NCBI RefSeq assembly: GCF_050271975.1
Contig: NZ_CP189850.1
Location: forward strand, 868,001 to 932,000
Source of the DNA: Litorimonas sp947503715
GTDB taxonomy: Bacteria; Pseudomonadota; Alphaproteobacteria; Caulobacterales; Maricaulaceae
DNA: 64,000 nucleotides
Direction of reading: 5' to 3'
A model generated the notes under the pieces. It was not told the DNA's origin. It saw only the letters and a list, made by a program, of their open reading frames with translations, and did not search any database. The position numbers and the translations under genes are program-made. Positions 20,331 through 30,081 of the stretch are shown here, piece after piece (the stretch's first letter is position 1; each line of letters opens with the position of its first letter).

Positions 20331-21356
20331 ATGACCTTCAAAACATTCTACCTTGCCATTGGCGCAACGGCCCTCATGGCGACAACGGCTCACGCGGATG
20401 AAGCCGTTGAAATCCGGGATTTCGTCGGAACGATTAATTGGACAAATGGTCCATTGGAGGCTGACGTCACAGACAATGCCGATAAAGTCGATGTCTCGAC
20501 CCGCAATGGTTTGACGATTGATGGTGGCATTGAAGACATTGATAACCAAGGCTGTAAGAACACTTATGCCAATTGGTCATGGGATTGGGGCAAGAAGAAA
20601 AGCGAGGGGACCTATGGCGGCTATAAAGACCTCAAGGACTATCCCGTTATAGATGTTACACTGCCGGAAGATACAGAACTCATTGTTCGGAACTCCGTTC
20701 TCTTTACGATTGGTGAGCCTAATGTCGGGTCCGCCGATCTCGAACTCGTCAGTTGCGGGAACGTCAAATTGGGCCGCATTGACGGCGACCTTAAGCTCAT
20801 ATCACGCGGCTCTGCCGATCTGGATTTCGGTGAGGCTGCGTCTGCGGATATTGAAATTCGCGGATCAAGTGACATTGATGGCGGCGACATTTCTGGAGCG
20901 GTTATCTTAAATTCTCGCGGGTCCGGTGATGTGGACTTGGGTGATATTGAAAGCTTGGTCGCCGACCTACGCGGGTCCGGAGACTTGGATGTCGGTGATA
21001 TTGACGGTGGTTTCGCGGGGAGTTCTCGTGGCTCCGGTGATGTCGATACCGGTGATATTCGCGGAGACATGGTCTTCGTCGCCCGTGGGTCAGGCGATTT
21101 GGAAACAGGCGACGTCTTTGCGGAGACGGCAGAAATTGAAGTGTCAGGCTCGTCCAGTTTGCAAATTGACGGCGGAGAGATAGAAACGCTGATGGTGAAA
21201 GCCAGCGGGTCGTCCGACATTACTGTTGAAGCTGATGTCACGGATGCAAATCTCCGGGCCTCGGGTTCCAGTGAAATTTATGTTGATCGTGTGACGGGCG
21301 TGGCGGAGCTAAAGACTTCCGGCTCTGCAGACATAGACATTGACGCCCGCGATTAA
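20331..21356 (+). CDS. GIN/DUF2807 (toastrack-type) exported beta-helix protein
   Basis: 341 residues. Signal peptide MTFKTFYLAIGATALMATTAHA, then a repetitive beta-structure. From about residue 150 the motif S/R-G-S-G-D-V/L-D-x-G-D-I recurs about every 15-20 residues, with Ser-Gly-Ser turns, typical of the DUF2807 GIN domain. Proteins of this fold are repeatedly found next to PspC-type genes, where a stress-sensing or envelope-scaffold role has been proposed. Its stop abuts the stop of the convergent mnmC with no terminator between. Confidence 0.82.
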   Translation: MTFKTFYLAIGATALMATTAHADEAVEIRDFVGTINWTNGPLEADVTDNADKVDVSTRNGLTIDGGIEDIDNQGCKNTYANWSWDWGKKKSEGTYGGYKDLKDYPVIDVTLPEDTELIVRNSVLFTIGEPNVGSADLELVSCGNVKLGRIDGDLKLISRGSADLDFGEAASADIEIRGSSDIDGGDISGAVILNSRGSGDVDLGDIESLVADLRGSGDLDVGDIDGGFAGSSRGSGDVDTGDIRGDMVFVARGSGDLETGDVFAETAEIEVSGSSSLQIDGGEIETLMVKASGSSDITVEADVTDANLRASGSSEIYVDRVTGVAELKTSGSADIDIDARD

Positions 21357-23024
21357 CTAGCGTCGTCGGAAGCGGGCTATCACGGCCCGCTCCAAGGGTG
21401 AGACTTCGCCACATATTTCAGAGACCAGCGCTTCCGCGAGGAGCGGAGCAAAGGTGAAGCCTCGCGACCCTAATCCCGTCAGCACCCATTTTGTATCATC
21501 TATCTGGTCGATAACGGGTAGGGTGTCGCGGCTGGTCACACGCACGCTGGCCCGGCTTTGTCGTTTGGCGGGTGCGAGAGTTCGCCCTGTTATGGTAGAG
21601 TAAGCCTCGAAATTTCTTTCATCATCCCTGGGCCTTATCTCAAATGGATCTCCCTCATCCAAACGGTCATGGGTTGCCCCGACCAATGTGTGTCCATTCA
21701 TCGGAATGACGTAACCCCCATAGGCCAATGGCTCATCCACGGCCTCTGTGGCCCAGCTTAATTGCCCCCGCGAAAAGCGCATATCCAGATTGGGAAGAAG
21801 GGCTTTGATGCCGTATCCGGCCGCGAAGAGGATGTGGCTGTACGGGCCTCTTGAAATCGCGTCCTCAGCATTTTCACGTCGAATTTCGAAATTTGCGTAA
21901 ACTTTCGACGGGTCAATTACGACGGCGCTTTTCATGATCAGTGCGTCGCCCGTCCATTTCAAATGGTCCATGCCCAAGGAGTTTTGTGCCGCCAGTTTTT
22001 CAAATCGTTCCGTTTCTTTTAGCGTTTTCGGAATTTGTCGGACACCGCGCGAGAGGACAGCCTCAGCTTGATATTCCCGTAAGGCATAGAGATAAGATGA
22101 CAGAAAAAACCGCGCTTCCGGACGGTCCTGCAAATCCAATCGTGGTTTGACGAGTGCAGCAGGATTTTCGCTGGCGGCCGGGTGTGCGCGATTATCGATG
22201 ATGTCGAAATCAATCGCGCGTCGTCTGAGCGCGCGTGCGAGGGACCGTCCGGCAATACCTGCACCGACGATAAGCACCTTCCCGACCTCAGTTTTACTCG
22301 CGGTTTCAGCTCCTTCATAGACGGCCTCTAGACGATGGCGTTTCCGTCCAAACCCGGGTTGTTTCGTGACCGTAAAACCCGCTTCCATCAGGCCGCGTCG
22401 TACATGGCCCGCGACCGTAAAGGTCGCAAGCCGGGCACCCGCCGCAGAGCGCGTTCCGATCTTTGCCAGAACTTCTTCTGACCACATCGCTTCATTCTTA
22501 CTCGGAGAAAATCCGTCGAGGAACCAAGCCTCTGCCTTCAATGAAGGTACAGCGTCCAAAGCGGTCGAGATATCATCATGGATGAGCGTGAGAGACACCG
22601 AGCCGAATTCTAGGCGATGAAACCCTTTCACGCGGCCCGGCCAAGCGGCGATGAGTTGCGCCGATAATTCAGTGAGTTCCGGCCATGCGGCAAGTGCACG
22701 GGCCAGTTGTTCCGCATCAAACGGGAATTTTTCAATGGAGACGAAATGCAGTCTCTGACCTGCTGCATGTGTCTTCAACCACATTTGCCACGTCGCAAGG
22801 AAGTTTAGACCGGAGCCAAACCCCGTTTCCGCAACCGTGAAAATGGCGGTGTCCGCCCACCGTTCCGGCAGCCCGCAACCGTTTAAAAAGACAGCACGCG
22901 TTTCGTCCAACCCACCATCTGTTGAAAAATAGATATCGCCGAAATCCGAAGCCGCAGGCGTGTCCGGGCGCGACCAATCAAGGGCCGGGGCATCTGTTTG
23001 GGTCAAGGGAAGGGGGGCTGGCAT
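21357..23024 (-). CDS. mnmC: Bifunctional tRNA wobble-uridine modification protein MnmC
   Basis: 555 residues. The N-terminal methyltransferase domain has the SAM motif ETGFGSGLNFLATW (about 65-79) and WFLDGFSPSKNEAMW; the C-terminal FAD oxidoreductase domain starts with VLIVGAGIAGRSLARAL (about 250) and ends with GLGSRGFTFAPLLAE. The enzyme completes mnm5(s2)U at tRNA position 34: the oxidase removes the carboxymethyl group and the methyltransferase adds methyl. Both halves look intact, though somewhat shorter than the enterobacterial enzyme. It is a single gene, convergent with the GIN-domain gene and divergent from the TonB receptor. Confidence 0.92.
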   Translation of the reverse strand: MPAPLPLTQTDAPALDWSRPDTPAASDFGDIYFSTDGGLDETRAVFLNGCGLPERWADTAIFTVAETGFGSGLNFLATWQMWLKTHAAGQRLHFVSIEKFPFDAEQLARALAAWPELTELSAQLIAAWPGRVKGFHRLEFGSVSLTLIHDDISTALDAVPSLKAEAWFLDGFSPSKNEAMWSEEVLAKIGTRSAAGARLATFTVAGHVRRGLMEAGFTVTKQPGFGRKRHRLEAVYEGAETASKTEVGKVLIVGAGIAGRSLARALRRRAIDFDIIDNRAHPAASENPAALVKPRLDLQDRPEARFFLSSYLYALREYQAEAVLSRGVRQIPKTLKETERFEKLAAQNSLGMDHLKWTGDALIMKSAVVIDPSKVYANFEIRRENAEDAISRGPYSHILFAAGYGIKALLPNLDMRFSRGQLSWATEAVDEPLAYGGYVIPMNGHTLVGATHDRLDEGDPFEIRPRDDERNFEAYSTITGRTLAPAKRQSRASVRVTSRDTLPVIDQIDDTKWVLTGLGSRGFTFAPLLAEALVSEICGEVSPLERAVIARFRRR

Positions 23025-23210
23025 GTGAGGATCATAAATGACCCAGATCTAAAGGTCACCACTCTGTTCAGGGTTGTTGCAAGGCCGCAACAGACGGAAA
23101 GCAATTGTTTCAACCACATCCCTATCACTTGCCATATCGTATTCTCCTATATAATTGAAATCTCAACCGTGGCGACAAAGTCCACGATCCACAAAACCCA
23201 CTGGGGAAAT

Positions 23211-25955
23211 ATGACCAAGACAACTACCCTTCTGGCGGCTTCCGCCTCTGCCTTTGCCCTGCTCGCAACCGCACCCGCTTTTGCTCAATCTTCGGCTGAT
23301 GATGTCATCATCATTAGTGCCACTAAGCGGGATACAACCCTTCAAGAGACACCGGTTGCCGTGACTGTTACGACAGCAGATGTGATTGAAAAGGCGCAAA
23401 TTCTCGACATTAAAGATCTTCAATCTGTTGTGCCGACTTTCCGTGTATCCCAACTGCAAAATGCGGGTAACACGACCCTGACCATTCGCGGTTTTGGTAA
23501 TGGCGGTAACAATATCGGTATTGAGCCATCTGTTGGTCTGTTTATTGATGGTGTCTACCGTTCCCGCGCGGCGGCTCAAATCGGCGATCTGCCGAATTTG
23601 CAACGTGTTGAAGTCCTCTCCGGACCGCAATCCACACTCTTTGGTAAGAATGCCTCCGCGGGTGTCGTCAGCGTTGTCACGGCCAAGCCTGATTTTGACG
23701 CCAATGGCTATGTTGAAGGTGGGATCGGCAATTATGGCCTGAACTATGCCAAAGGCTATATTACCGGTGGTCTTACAGACACGCTCGCCGTCAGTCTTGG
23801 CGGTGGATATCAGGATCGTGGCGGCTATTTCGAGCCAGCAGCCGGAACATCCGGCGGCGATTTCAATGATCTTGGCCGTTTTAATATCCGCGCCCAAGCG
23901 CTTTGGGAACCAACGGATAATCTCAGCGCCCGCTTCATCTGGGATCAGTCTAAGATCAGCGAAAATTGCTGTGGTGTGACAACTGCGATTGTCGGCCCGA
24001 CAGCGGGTATCGTGAATGCTCTGGGTGGTATTGTCCCAGCTGCTGATGGCGAGGCCTTTAGCTATGAAACCGCTGTGAACCGTGAAACAGATAATGATAT
24101 CACGGATGGTGGTGTTTCATTGCAGTTGGACTGGGACCTCGACCTGCTTGGTGGGATGACCTTCACCTCGATCACATCTAATCGTGAAAACTCCTATGAT
24201 TATAACAGTGACAGCGACTTTAATACGTTGTCTCTCTTGGAGAACACATTCCAGTTCGTCGATATTGATACGTTCACACAGGAATTCCGTCTAACATCAA
24301 ATAATGGTGGTCCGCTCGCGTGGATGGTCGGGGGTTATTACTTTGACGAAAATATTGAGCAGGACTCAGGTTTCGTTTACGGAAATGACCTGCGCGGCTA
24401 TATCGACGCGCTTGCTTCAATTGACACGGATCCGACATCCCCAACAGCCGGCATTCCGCTGACATTCGTGAATGGCCCAACGGCATCCCCGCTCTTCGGT
24501 ATTGAACAAGCTCTTGGGTTTGAAACGGGCGCGTTCTTCGAAGGTGGTACGGGAACAAGAGAAGATTTCCGTCAGGATAATGAAGCCTTTTCGATTTTCG
24601 GTACTTTGGATTTCGACGTAACAGACCGTCTAACATTGACCCTCGGTGGGAATTATACTGAAGATAAGAAAAATGTTTCTGCCAGCACTGTTAACTCTGA
24701 CGCTTTCAGTAATGTTTCCCTGACGGGTGCTCAAGGTACTGCGCTTGTACAGCCTGGTGTTGCTGATGCGATTGCGACGGGTCTGTTCACGACAGGTAAT
24801 CCAGATGCAATGATACCGTCATTTATGGACGCTTTGGGGTTGGACTTTACACCTGAAAACTTAGCCGCAGCACAAAGCGGAGCCTTTGGAGCCGCAGCTC
24901 AGGGTTATGTCGAACAGGTTCTTGCGGGTGCAAATGCGGCGGCCGGACCCATCGCAGCAGGCCTGGCGGCGGACGAGGTGAATGGACCTTTTGCCGGTCT
25001 GCTGGCTCTGCAATTCCAACCACAATTCCTGGCTTTCCCGAACGCCATTGAAGACGGTCGGACACGTGATGATGAGTTCACCTATACGCTCAAAGCCGCT
25101 TATGAAATTAATGATAATTTCAATGCTTATGTCTCGACCGCGACGGGCTTTAAGGCCTCATCCTTCAACCTGACCCGTGACTCCCGTCCATTCCTTGCGG
25201 ATGCCACGGCTCTGCAGACTGCAGGCTTGCTGCCGAACAATTTCACGCCTGCAACAGGTCGGAATTTTGGGACACGTTTCTCCGGTCCGGAAGAAGTTGA
25301 AGTCTTCGAAGCAGGCCTGAAGGGACGGTTCGATTGGGGTGCGTTTAACCTCGCGGTCTTTGACCAGACGATTGATAATTTCCAGTCCACAATTTTCCAA
25401 GGCACAGGCTTCGTGCTGGCAAATGCGGGTTCACAGTCCACACGGGGTATCGAATTTGATTCGACATTTACACCTGTCGAAGGATTGGCACTTGGTGTTG
25501 CTGGTATTTGGCAGGACCCGGAATATGATGATTTCCAAGGTGCTCCGGTTGTGACAGGCGGGGAACTCGACTTGGCTGACGGTGTTGCCGATGGCGTGGG
25601 TGATCTCTCCGGTTTCCAACCTGCCGGTATCAATGAACTGTCGATGACATTCTCCGCGCAGTATGAGTTTACACTCTCTGATCGCTTGGATGCGTTCATT
25701 CGCGGTGATTATCAGTATGAGGATGAAGTTCAGGTCGTTGACAATATCGTCGGGGTTGACCGTGATACGAGCATCTTTAACGGCTCCCTTGGCTTTACCT
25801 TTGACGAAACACTCGATGTTCGTTTCTGGGGCCGGAACCTGTTTGACCACGAGACTTTCACAAGTGCCTTCCCGGGTGTTGTGCAGGCCGGAACGGTCAA
25901 TGCTTATCCGAACCAGCCACGGACTTATGGCGTGAGTGTTCGCAAGAGCTTCTAA
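23211..25955 (+). CDS. TonB-dependent outer-membrane receptor
   Basis: 914 residues from the ATG at 23211, which follows GGGGAAAT and begins a clean signal peptide (MTKTTTLLAASASAFALLATAPAFAQ); the frame is open 71 codons further upstream but without a leader. The plug domain has ISATKRDTTLQETPVAVTV, LTIRGFG, VGLFIDGVY and VEVLSGPQSTLFGKNASAGVV; the barrel ends in the standard terminal Phe (SVRKSF). Such receptors import siderophores, cobalamin, glycans or other nutrients with TonB energy. The substrate is not evident; an inserted Ala/Gly-rich loop (about residues 490-600) is unusual. A strong terminator follows. Confidence 0.93.
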   Translation: MTKTTTLLAASASAFALLATAPAFAQSSADDVIIISATKRDTTLQETPVAVTVTTADVIEKAQILDIKDLQSVVPTFRVSQLQNAGNTTLTIRGFGNGGNNIGIEPSVGLFIDGVYRSRAAAQIGDLPNLQRVEVLSGPQSTLFGKNASAGVVSVVTAKPDFDANGYVEGGIGNYGLNYAKGYITGGLTDTLAVSLGGGYQDRGGYFEPAAGTSGGDFNDLGRFNIRAQALWEPTDNLSARFIWDQSKISENCCGVTTAIVGPTAGIVNALGGIVPAADGEAFSYETAVNRETDNDITDGGVSLQLDWDLDLLGGMTFTSITSNRENSYDYNSDSDFNTLSLLENTFQFVDIDTFTQEFRLTSNNGGPLAWMVGGYYFDENIEQDSGFVYGNDLRGYIDALASIDTDPTSPTAGIPLTFVNGPTASPLFGIEQALGFETGAFFEGGTGTREDFRQDNEAFSIFGTLDFDVTDRLTLTLGGNYTEDKKNVSASTVNSDAFSNVSLTGAQGTALVQPGVADAIATGLFTTGNPDAMIPSFMDALGLDFTPENLAAAQSGAFGAAAQGYVEQVLAGANAAAGPIAAGLAADEVNGPFAGLLALQFQPQFLAFPNAIEDGRTRDDEFTYTLKAAYEINDNFNAYVSTATGFKASSFNLTRDSRPFLADATALQTAGLLPNNFTPATGRNFGTRFSGPEEVEVFEAGLKGRFDWGAFNLAVFDQTIDNFQSTIFQGTGFVLANAGSQSTRGIEFDSTFTPVEGLALGVAGIWQDPEYDDFQGAPVVTGGELDLADGVADGVGDLSGFQPAGINELSMTFSAQYEFTLSDRLDAFIRGDYQYEDEVQVVDNIVGVDRDTSIFNGSLGFTFDETLDVRFWGRNLFDHETFTSAFPGVVQAGTVNAYPNQPRTYGVSVRKSF

Positions 25956-25974
25956 CTCAGTTTAGATATGATTT

Positions 25975-26008
25975 TGAAAAGGCGGTCCTTCGGGGCCGCC
26001 TTTTTTAT
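25975..26008 (+). terminator. Terminator after the TonB receptor
   Basis: AAAAGGCGG-TCC-TTCG-GGG-CCGCCTTTTTTATT forms a long stem with a T-run. Confidence 0.9.
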
Positions 26009-26067
26009 TGGGATGCTGTTCAGAGTTTTTCATTGCCAGCGCACTCTCCGCTGTTCACTCTATCCGC

Positions 26068-27228
26068 ATGACCCAAATTACCGGATTGCCAAACCCATTT
26101 GACACGCCCGAGCGAAAAGCCTTTCGGGAAACCGCGACCAATTTCGTTGAGACCGAAATCCGGCCCTATGCTTATGACTGGGACGAGGCGGGGCAAGTGC
26201 CTTGGGCGCTTCATGAGAAAGTCGGTGCGCTTGGCGTTTGGGGTTTTGGCATCGATGAAAAATATGGCGGCCTTGGATTTGACGATCCTTTTATGCGAAT
26301 GGATTTCGCCGTCGCTATGGCGAAATGCGGCGCGGGTGGTGTTCCGGCGGCTTTAGGGGGCAGAGGGATTTCGCTGGACCCGATCCAGAAACTGGCGACG
26401 GAAGAGATTAAAAACCGCGTCCTGCCGGAGGTCATCTCCGGACGGGTCGGCAGCTCGCTCGCTATTACTGAACCCGGCGGTGGGTCCGATGTCGCTGCAC
26501 TCAAAACGACAGCTCGCTTGGAAAACGGCGAATGGATTTTAAACGGCTCGAAGACCTTCATCACGGGCGGGATGGAAAGTGATTATTTTGTCGTCGGCGC
26601 GCGAACGGGCGGCGAAGGTCTGACAGGCATTTCGCTCTTCTTCGTCGAAGCGGACCGCCCCGGATTTTCCCGAACCGCTTTGAAAAAGAAAATGGGCTGG
26701 TGGGCGTCCAATCAGGCGACGCTCTATTTCGATGATTGTCGTATTCCTGAGTCGCATTTGATGGGTCAAAAAGATTACGGCTTTATCCAGATCATGCAGA
26801 ACTTTAATTATGAACGACTGACCCTCGTCGCCTGTTCGCTGGGTATGATGCAGGTCTGTTTGGAGGACTCTATCGCTTGGGCGCAGGAGCGGGAAACTTT
26901 TGGCAAAAAACTGATCCGGCATCAGGTTATCCGCCATAAAATCGCGGATATGAGTGCGAAGATAGATGCCGTGCAATCCAATCTCTGGATGCTCTGCGCG
27001 GCCATTGATGCGGGTCATATGCCTGTCGCGGAAATCTGCAAGGCCAAGTTCTTCGCGACAAAGGCGCTGGAATATTGCGCGTCAGAAGCGATGCAAATCC
27101 TCGGCGGTGCAGGATATTTGCGCGGCAACCGCATCGAAAATGTCTACCGCGAAGTCAAAGTCATCGCGATTGGCGGTGGTTCGGAAGAAATTATGAAAGA
27201 TCTCGCCGTTCGGCAAATGGGCTTATAG
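26068..27228 (+). CDS. Acyl-CoA dehydrogenase
   Basis: 386 residues. ITEPGGGSDVAALKT (FAD-binding signature), FNYERLTLVACSLGMM, WAQERETFGKKLIRHQVIRHK and AMQILGGAGYLRGNRIENVYREVKVIAIGGGSEEI place it in the acyl-CoA dehydrogenase family. It oxidises acyl-CoA to enoyl-CoA, passing electrons to ETF. The usual YEGT near the catalytic base is IGGGSEEI, as in a subgroup acting on branched or long chains. The start at 26068 is preferred because the upstream 20 codons overlap the terminator of the receptor gene; there is no clear SD. Monocistronic. Confidence 0.9.
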   Translation: MTQITGLPNPFDTPERKAFRETATNFVETEIRPYAYDWDEAGQVPWALHEKVGALGVWGFGIDEKYGGLGFDDPFMRMDFAVAMAKCGAGGVPAALGGRGISLDPIQKLATEEIKNRVLPEVISGRVGSSLAITEPGGGSDVAALKTTARLENGEWILNGSKTFITGGMESDYFVVGARTGGEGLTGISLFFVEADRPGFSRTALKKKMGWWASNQATLYFDDCRIPESHLMGQKDYGFIQIMQNFNYERLTLVACSLGMMQVCLEDSIAWAQERETFGKKLIRHQVIRHKIADMSAKIDAVQSNLWMLCAAIDAGHMPVAEICKAKFFATKALEYCASEAMQILGGAGYLRGNRIENVYREVKVIAIGGGSEEIMKDLAVRQMGL

Positions 27229-27299
27229 TGTTAAAAATCAATCCAATAAATTGATTTAGCTGCAAGCCGAAAATGCAAGATTTCGAGCTCTTAATTCCG

Positions 27300-28454
27300 C
27301 TAGATACAGCTGTAAGCCGCATCGACCAAGCTCTGGCCGCGATCATTTAACAAAGTTCCGCCGCCCATTCGGTTCATTGTATACCCAAAGGCGAAGCCTG
27401 CCACCGGATCCGCAAAGCCAATCGATCCGCCCATACCGACATGGCCAAATGCAGCTTCGCCCATAATGGCGGAATTCCCTTCGCCGTCCAAATGACGGTT
27501 ATCAATATTGAGCATAAATCCCTGCCCAAATCGCGTCGGGATGAGGAGTGTGAGATCATCACCCTCGGAGACAGGCTTTGCCATATCCGTCTGACGGTCT
27601 TTCGACAGGAGAGGCGTTTCACCGAAAAGGCTGCCAAACATACCCGCAAGGCCCCGTGCATTGGAGATACCACCGGCCCCGCCTATCTCGGCCTGCCACG
27701 CGTTCGGCGCGTCGAAATACCACCCGCCATTATTCGCAAAAGCCAAGGCTTGAAGAGAGGTCGGGTCCGTCATCATGGCTTTGACAAAATCTGACGGGAC
27801 ATCCCCTGGCGTAGGTTTATAGAGAATCATTTTTGAGACGCGCTCAAACTCTGATTTGGGGAGGCCGATATGAAAGTCGACGCCATAGGGCGTGGCGATT
27901 TCGTCCTTGAAAAACTGACCCAGACTTTTGCCTGATACCCGCCGCACTAATTCCCCCACGGTCCAACCAAATGTCACCATGTGATAGCCGTGATCGGTGC
28001 CGGGTTCCCAAAAGGGTGTTTCTGCCGCGAGTTCTTCCGTGACATAATCGAAATCCAGAAAACCGCCGGGTTTCACAGGATTGCGCAGGGCCGGAACGCC
28101 GCTGCGATGGCCGAGCATATCGCGAACAGTTGTTTCGCCTTTACCCGATGCCCCAAATTCCGGCCAATACTCCGTGACCTTCGCATCAAGTTTGAGTTGG
28201 CCGCGATCAATCAAGATCTGCGCGCAGAGCGCCGTGGCGGCTTTCGTGCAAGAGAACACAATCGACATTGTATCGCGTGTCCAAGGTGTTTCCTTATCCG
28301 CATGGCTTCCGCCCCAGAGGTCGACAAGAGTTCGGCCCGAGGCGTCGCGGATACAAATACTGGCGCCGACTTCGCCGCGTTCCACGAAGTTTTGTTCGAA
28401 AACCTCCCGGACAGATTTATATGCGGGATCGTAATGGCCTTGAACAGCGGTCAT
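27300..28454 (-). CDS. Serine hydrolase of the beta-lactamase/esterase (class C-like) family
   Basis: 384 residues. The SxxK nucleophile motif SCTK lies near residue 68, a YHM tyrosine (DHGYHMVTFGW) near 155, and HVGMGG near 345 replaces the KTG box. This is the EstB-type esterase layout rather than a true beta-lactamase. It has no signal peptide, which also points to a cytoplasmic esterase. The ATG at 28454 overlaps the upstream SDR stop as ATGA and has GGAG 9 nt upstream, so the further in-frame ATG at 28472 is rejected. It is the last gene of the four-gene minus operon. Confidence 0.88.
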   Translation of the reverse strand: MTAVQGHYDPAYKSVREVFEQNFVERGEVGASICIRDASGRTLVDLWGGSHADKETPWTRDTMSIVFSCTKAATALCAQILIDRGQLKLDAKVTEYWPEFGASGKGETTVRDMLGHRSGVPALRNPVKPGGFLDFDYVTEELAAETPFWEPGTDHGYHMVTFGWTVGELVRRVSGKSLGQFFKDEIATPYGVDFHIGLPKSEFERVSKMILYKPTPGDVPSDFVKAMMTDPTSLQALAFANNGGWYFDAPNAWQAEIGGAGGISNARGLAGMFGSLFGETPLLSKDRQTDMAKPVSEGDDLTLLIPTRFGQGFMLNIDNRHLDGEGNSAIMGEAAFGHVGMGGSIGFADPVAGFAFGYTMNRMGGGTLLNDRGQSLVDAAYSCI

Positions 28455-29281
28455 GAATGCGTCTCCAACCATGCCAGCGCCGCATCATAATCTTCTGCGA
28501 GAGATTTCGCGCGGATATCAATCATGGGTCTGGCCTCCGGGTCGTTGAACACATGCAATCGTCCTTCGGCCATCATGGCGAGTGTGAGATCTGCTAAGCA
28601 CGACGCTTCCATCCCGTTAGAGACGAGGTCCTGTGTCATCGTCAGAGCGCTGCTGGTGGCGGCGTCCAATATGCTGGCGGACGGACGATTATCCCCCGAA
28701 TGCGCGATATTGGATTTCACCCAAGTCGGGCAGAGTGTTGTGACGGTGATATTTTTCTTCGCGAGTTCCTGCGCGATGGATTCTGTATAGCCGACGACGG
28801 CAAATTTTGTCGCGTGATAGGGCGGCATATATTCGGTCGTCATGTGACCGGCCATGCTGGCTGTGTTGAGGATAAACCCGCCTGAGGCTTTTGAAATGAG
28901 CGGCGTGAAAACTTCCACGCCGTGGACCACACCCATCAGGTTGATATCGACAATCCAGCGCCAATCCTCAATCGGGGTCTTCCCGGACCGTCCGGCCAAG
29001 CCAACGCCCGCATTATTCATGACGATATTCACGCCGCCAAATGTCTCGACGGTTAGGTCGGCGGCCGCTTTCACAGCCTCCAAATCCCGCACATCACAAA
29101 GTGTGGAGGAGAGATTATCCGACGCGCCGCCCAGTTTTGCAATGGCGTCCTCTAATCCCGGGCCATCCACATCCGCCATCATGACTTTCGCGCCTTTGCT
29201 CAAGAGGGCTTCGGTCAAGGCATAGCCAATGCCGGAAGCGGCGCCCGTGACGAAGGCGATTTTATCTTTATAGGGATTCAT
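28451..29281 (-). CDS. Short-chain dehydrogenase/reductase
   Basis: 276 residues. NAD(P) motif TGAASGIG (13-20), NNAGVG near 90, catalytic Ser in NTASMAG and YHATK (Tyr about 157, Lys about 161). The ADVDGPGLEDAI segment after beta-strand 2, with Asp, suggests NAD preference. It oxidises or reduces an alcohol/ketone of unknown identity. ATGA overlaps on both sides (with the TIGR03084-type gene upstream and the hydrolase downstream) show translational coupling. Confidence 0.9.
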   Translation of the reverse strand: MNPYKDKIAFVTGAASGIGYALTEALLSKGAKVMMADVDGPGLEDAIAKLGGASDNLSSTLCDVRDLEAVKAAADLTVETFGGVNIVMNNAGVGLAGRSGKTPIEDWRWIVDINLMGVVHGVEVFTPLISKASGGFILNTASMAGHMTTEYMPPYHATKFAVVGYTESIAQELAKKNITVTTLCPTWVKSNIAHSGDNRPSASILDAATSSALTMTQDLVSNGMEASCLADLTLAMMAEGRLHVFNDPEARPMIDIRAKSLAEDYDAALAWLETHS

Positions 29282-30081
29282 GATGTGGCCTTATATCGGG
29301 TTCCGGGGGCAGGGGGCGTTTCGGCGCCACCGGCAAAACATTGCGCATTCGCCATCCAGCTTTTCGCCGTCTCACCAATGCAATTTAAATCAGTATCCGC
29401 GACGTTCCGGCATTGCGTCACGATCTGGCAGAAGCTTTCCGCCGATCCTTCGACGCGATTGTCCGTCTGCGGCTCGTTCCATGTCCAAATCTGGCCGGAG
29501 GGCGCGGTGAGCTTAACGAAAGGTTTCGGCGTAGGGGGTGTTTCTCCGCGCACTTTGAAAGACCAGCTATAGGTTGTCACACCGATATGCGCGACATTTT
29601 TCAGACGGTCGGCATTTTTGCGCTCGACACCTAGCACATCGAAGATCGCCTGCGCATGGGCCCAATGTTCCATCTGTCGCGCAATGATGCAGGACCGCAC
29701 GGACATATCCGGCCCGACCCATTTCACGCGGGTATCGGGGGCGGCGACTTGAAAGCGCTCGCACATAACGGGGAAATAACCCGCCCAATCCGCAAAGATG
29801 TCTGCATCTGATTGGCCCGCAAAATAGATCTTTTGAAACTCAGGATGCGATTTGCCTTGTCCCAGTGACCCCATGGCAATGCCGATAAATTCTGCAAAAC
29901 CATTTGGGTCGGTCAGTGTCAGATCAGCCGCAATATTCCAAGCGTGAAGGTGGCCGATAATGTCGCCAATGGTCCAGTTTTTGAACAATGTGACGCGGTC
30001 GAAAACCTCAGGACCATAGTCGGAGAGCAGGGCGTGAATTTGTTCACATTCCTCGCTAAAGTCTTTTGCTTCCGGGGTCAT
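29278..30081 (-). CDS. TIGR03084-type DinB/maleylpyruvate-isomerase-fold protein
   Basis: 267 residues, no signal peptide. NWTIGDIIGHLHAWNIAAD, CIIARQMEHWAHAQAIFDVLG and a C-terminal mini-domain match the TIGR03084 family of putative metal-binding proteins with a four-helix DinB-like core; the histidines in GHLHAW and MEHWAH are the likely metal ligands. Such proteins often lie beside AtuA-like and acyl-CoA genes, but no activity is established. It overlaps both neighbours by ATGA. The family name is recalled, not searched. Confidence 0.75.
   Translation of the reverse strand: MTPEAKDFSEECEQIHALLSDYGPEVFDRVTLFKNWTIGDIIGHLHAWNIAADLTLTDPNGFAEFIGIAMGSLGQGKSHPEFQKIYFAGQSDADIFADWAGYFPVMCERFQVAAPDTRVKWVGPDMSVRSCIIARQMEHWAHAQAIFDVLGVERKNADRLKNVAHIGVTTYSWSFKVRGETPPTPKPFVKLTAPSGQIWTWNEPQTDNRVEGSAESFCQIVTQCRNVADTDLNCIGETAKSWMANAQCFAGGAETPPAPGTRYKATS

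Noticed and set aside
20639..21241. 200-residue minus-strand ORF opposite the GIN-domain gene
   Set aside because: It mirrors the repetitive Gly/Ser/Asp codons of the real gene and has no start signals.
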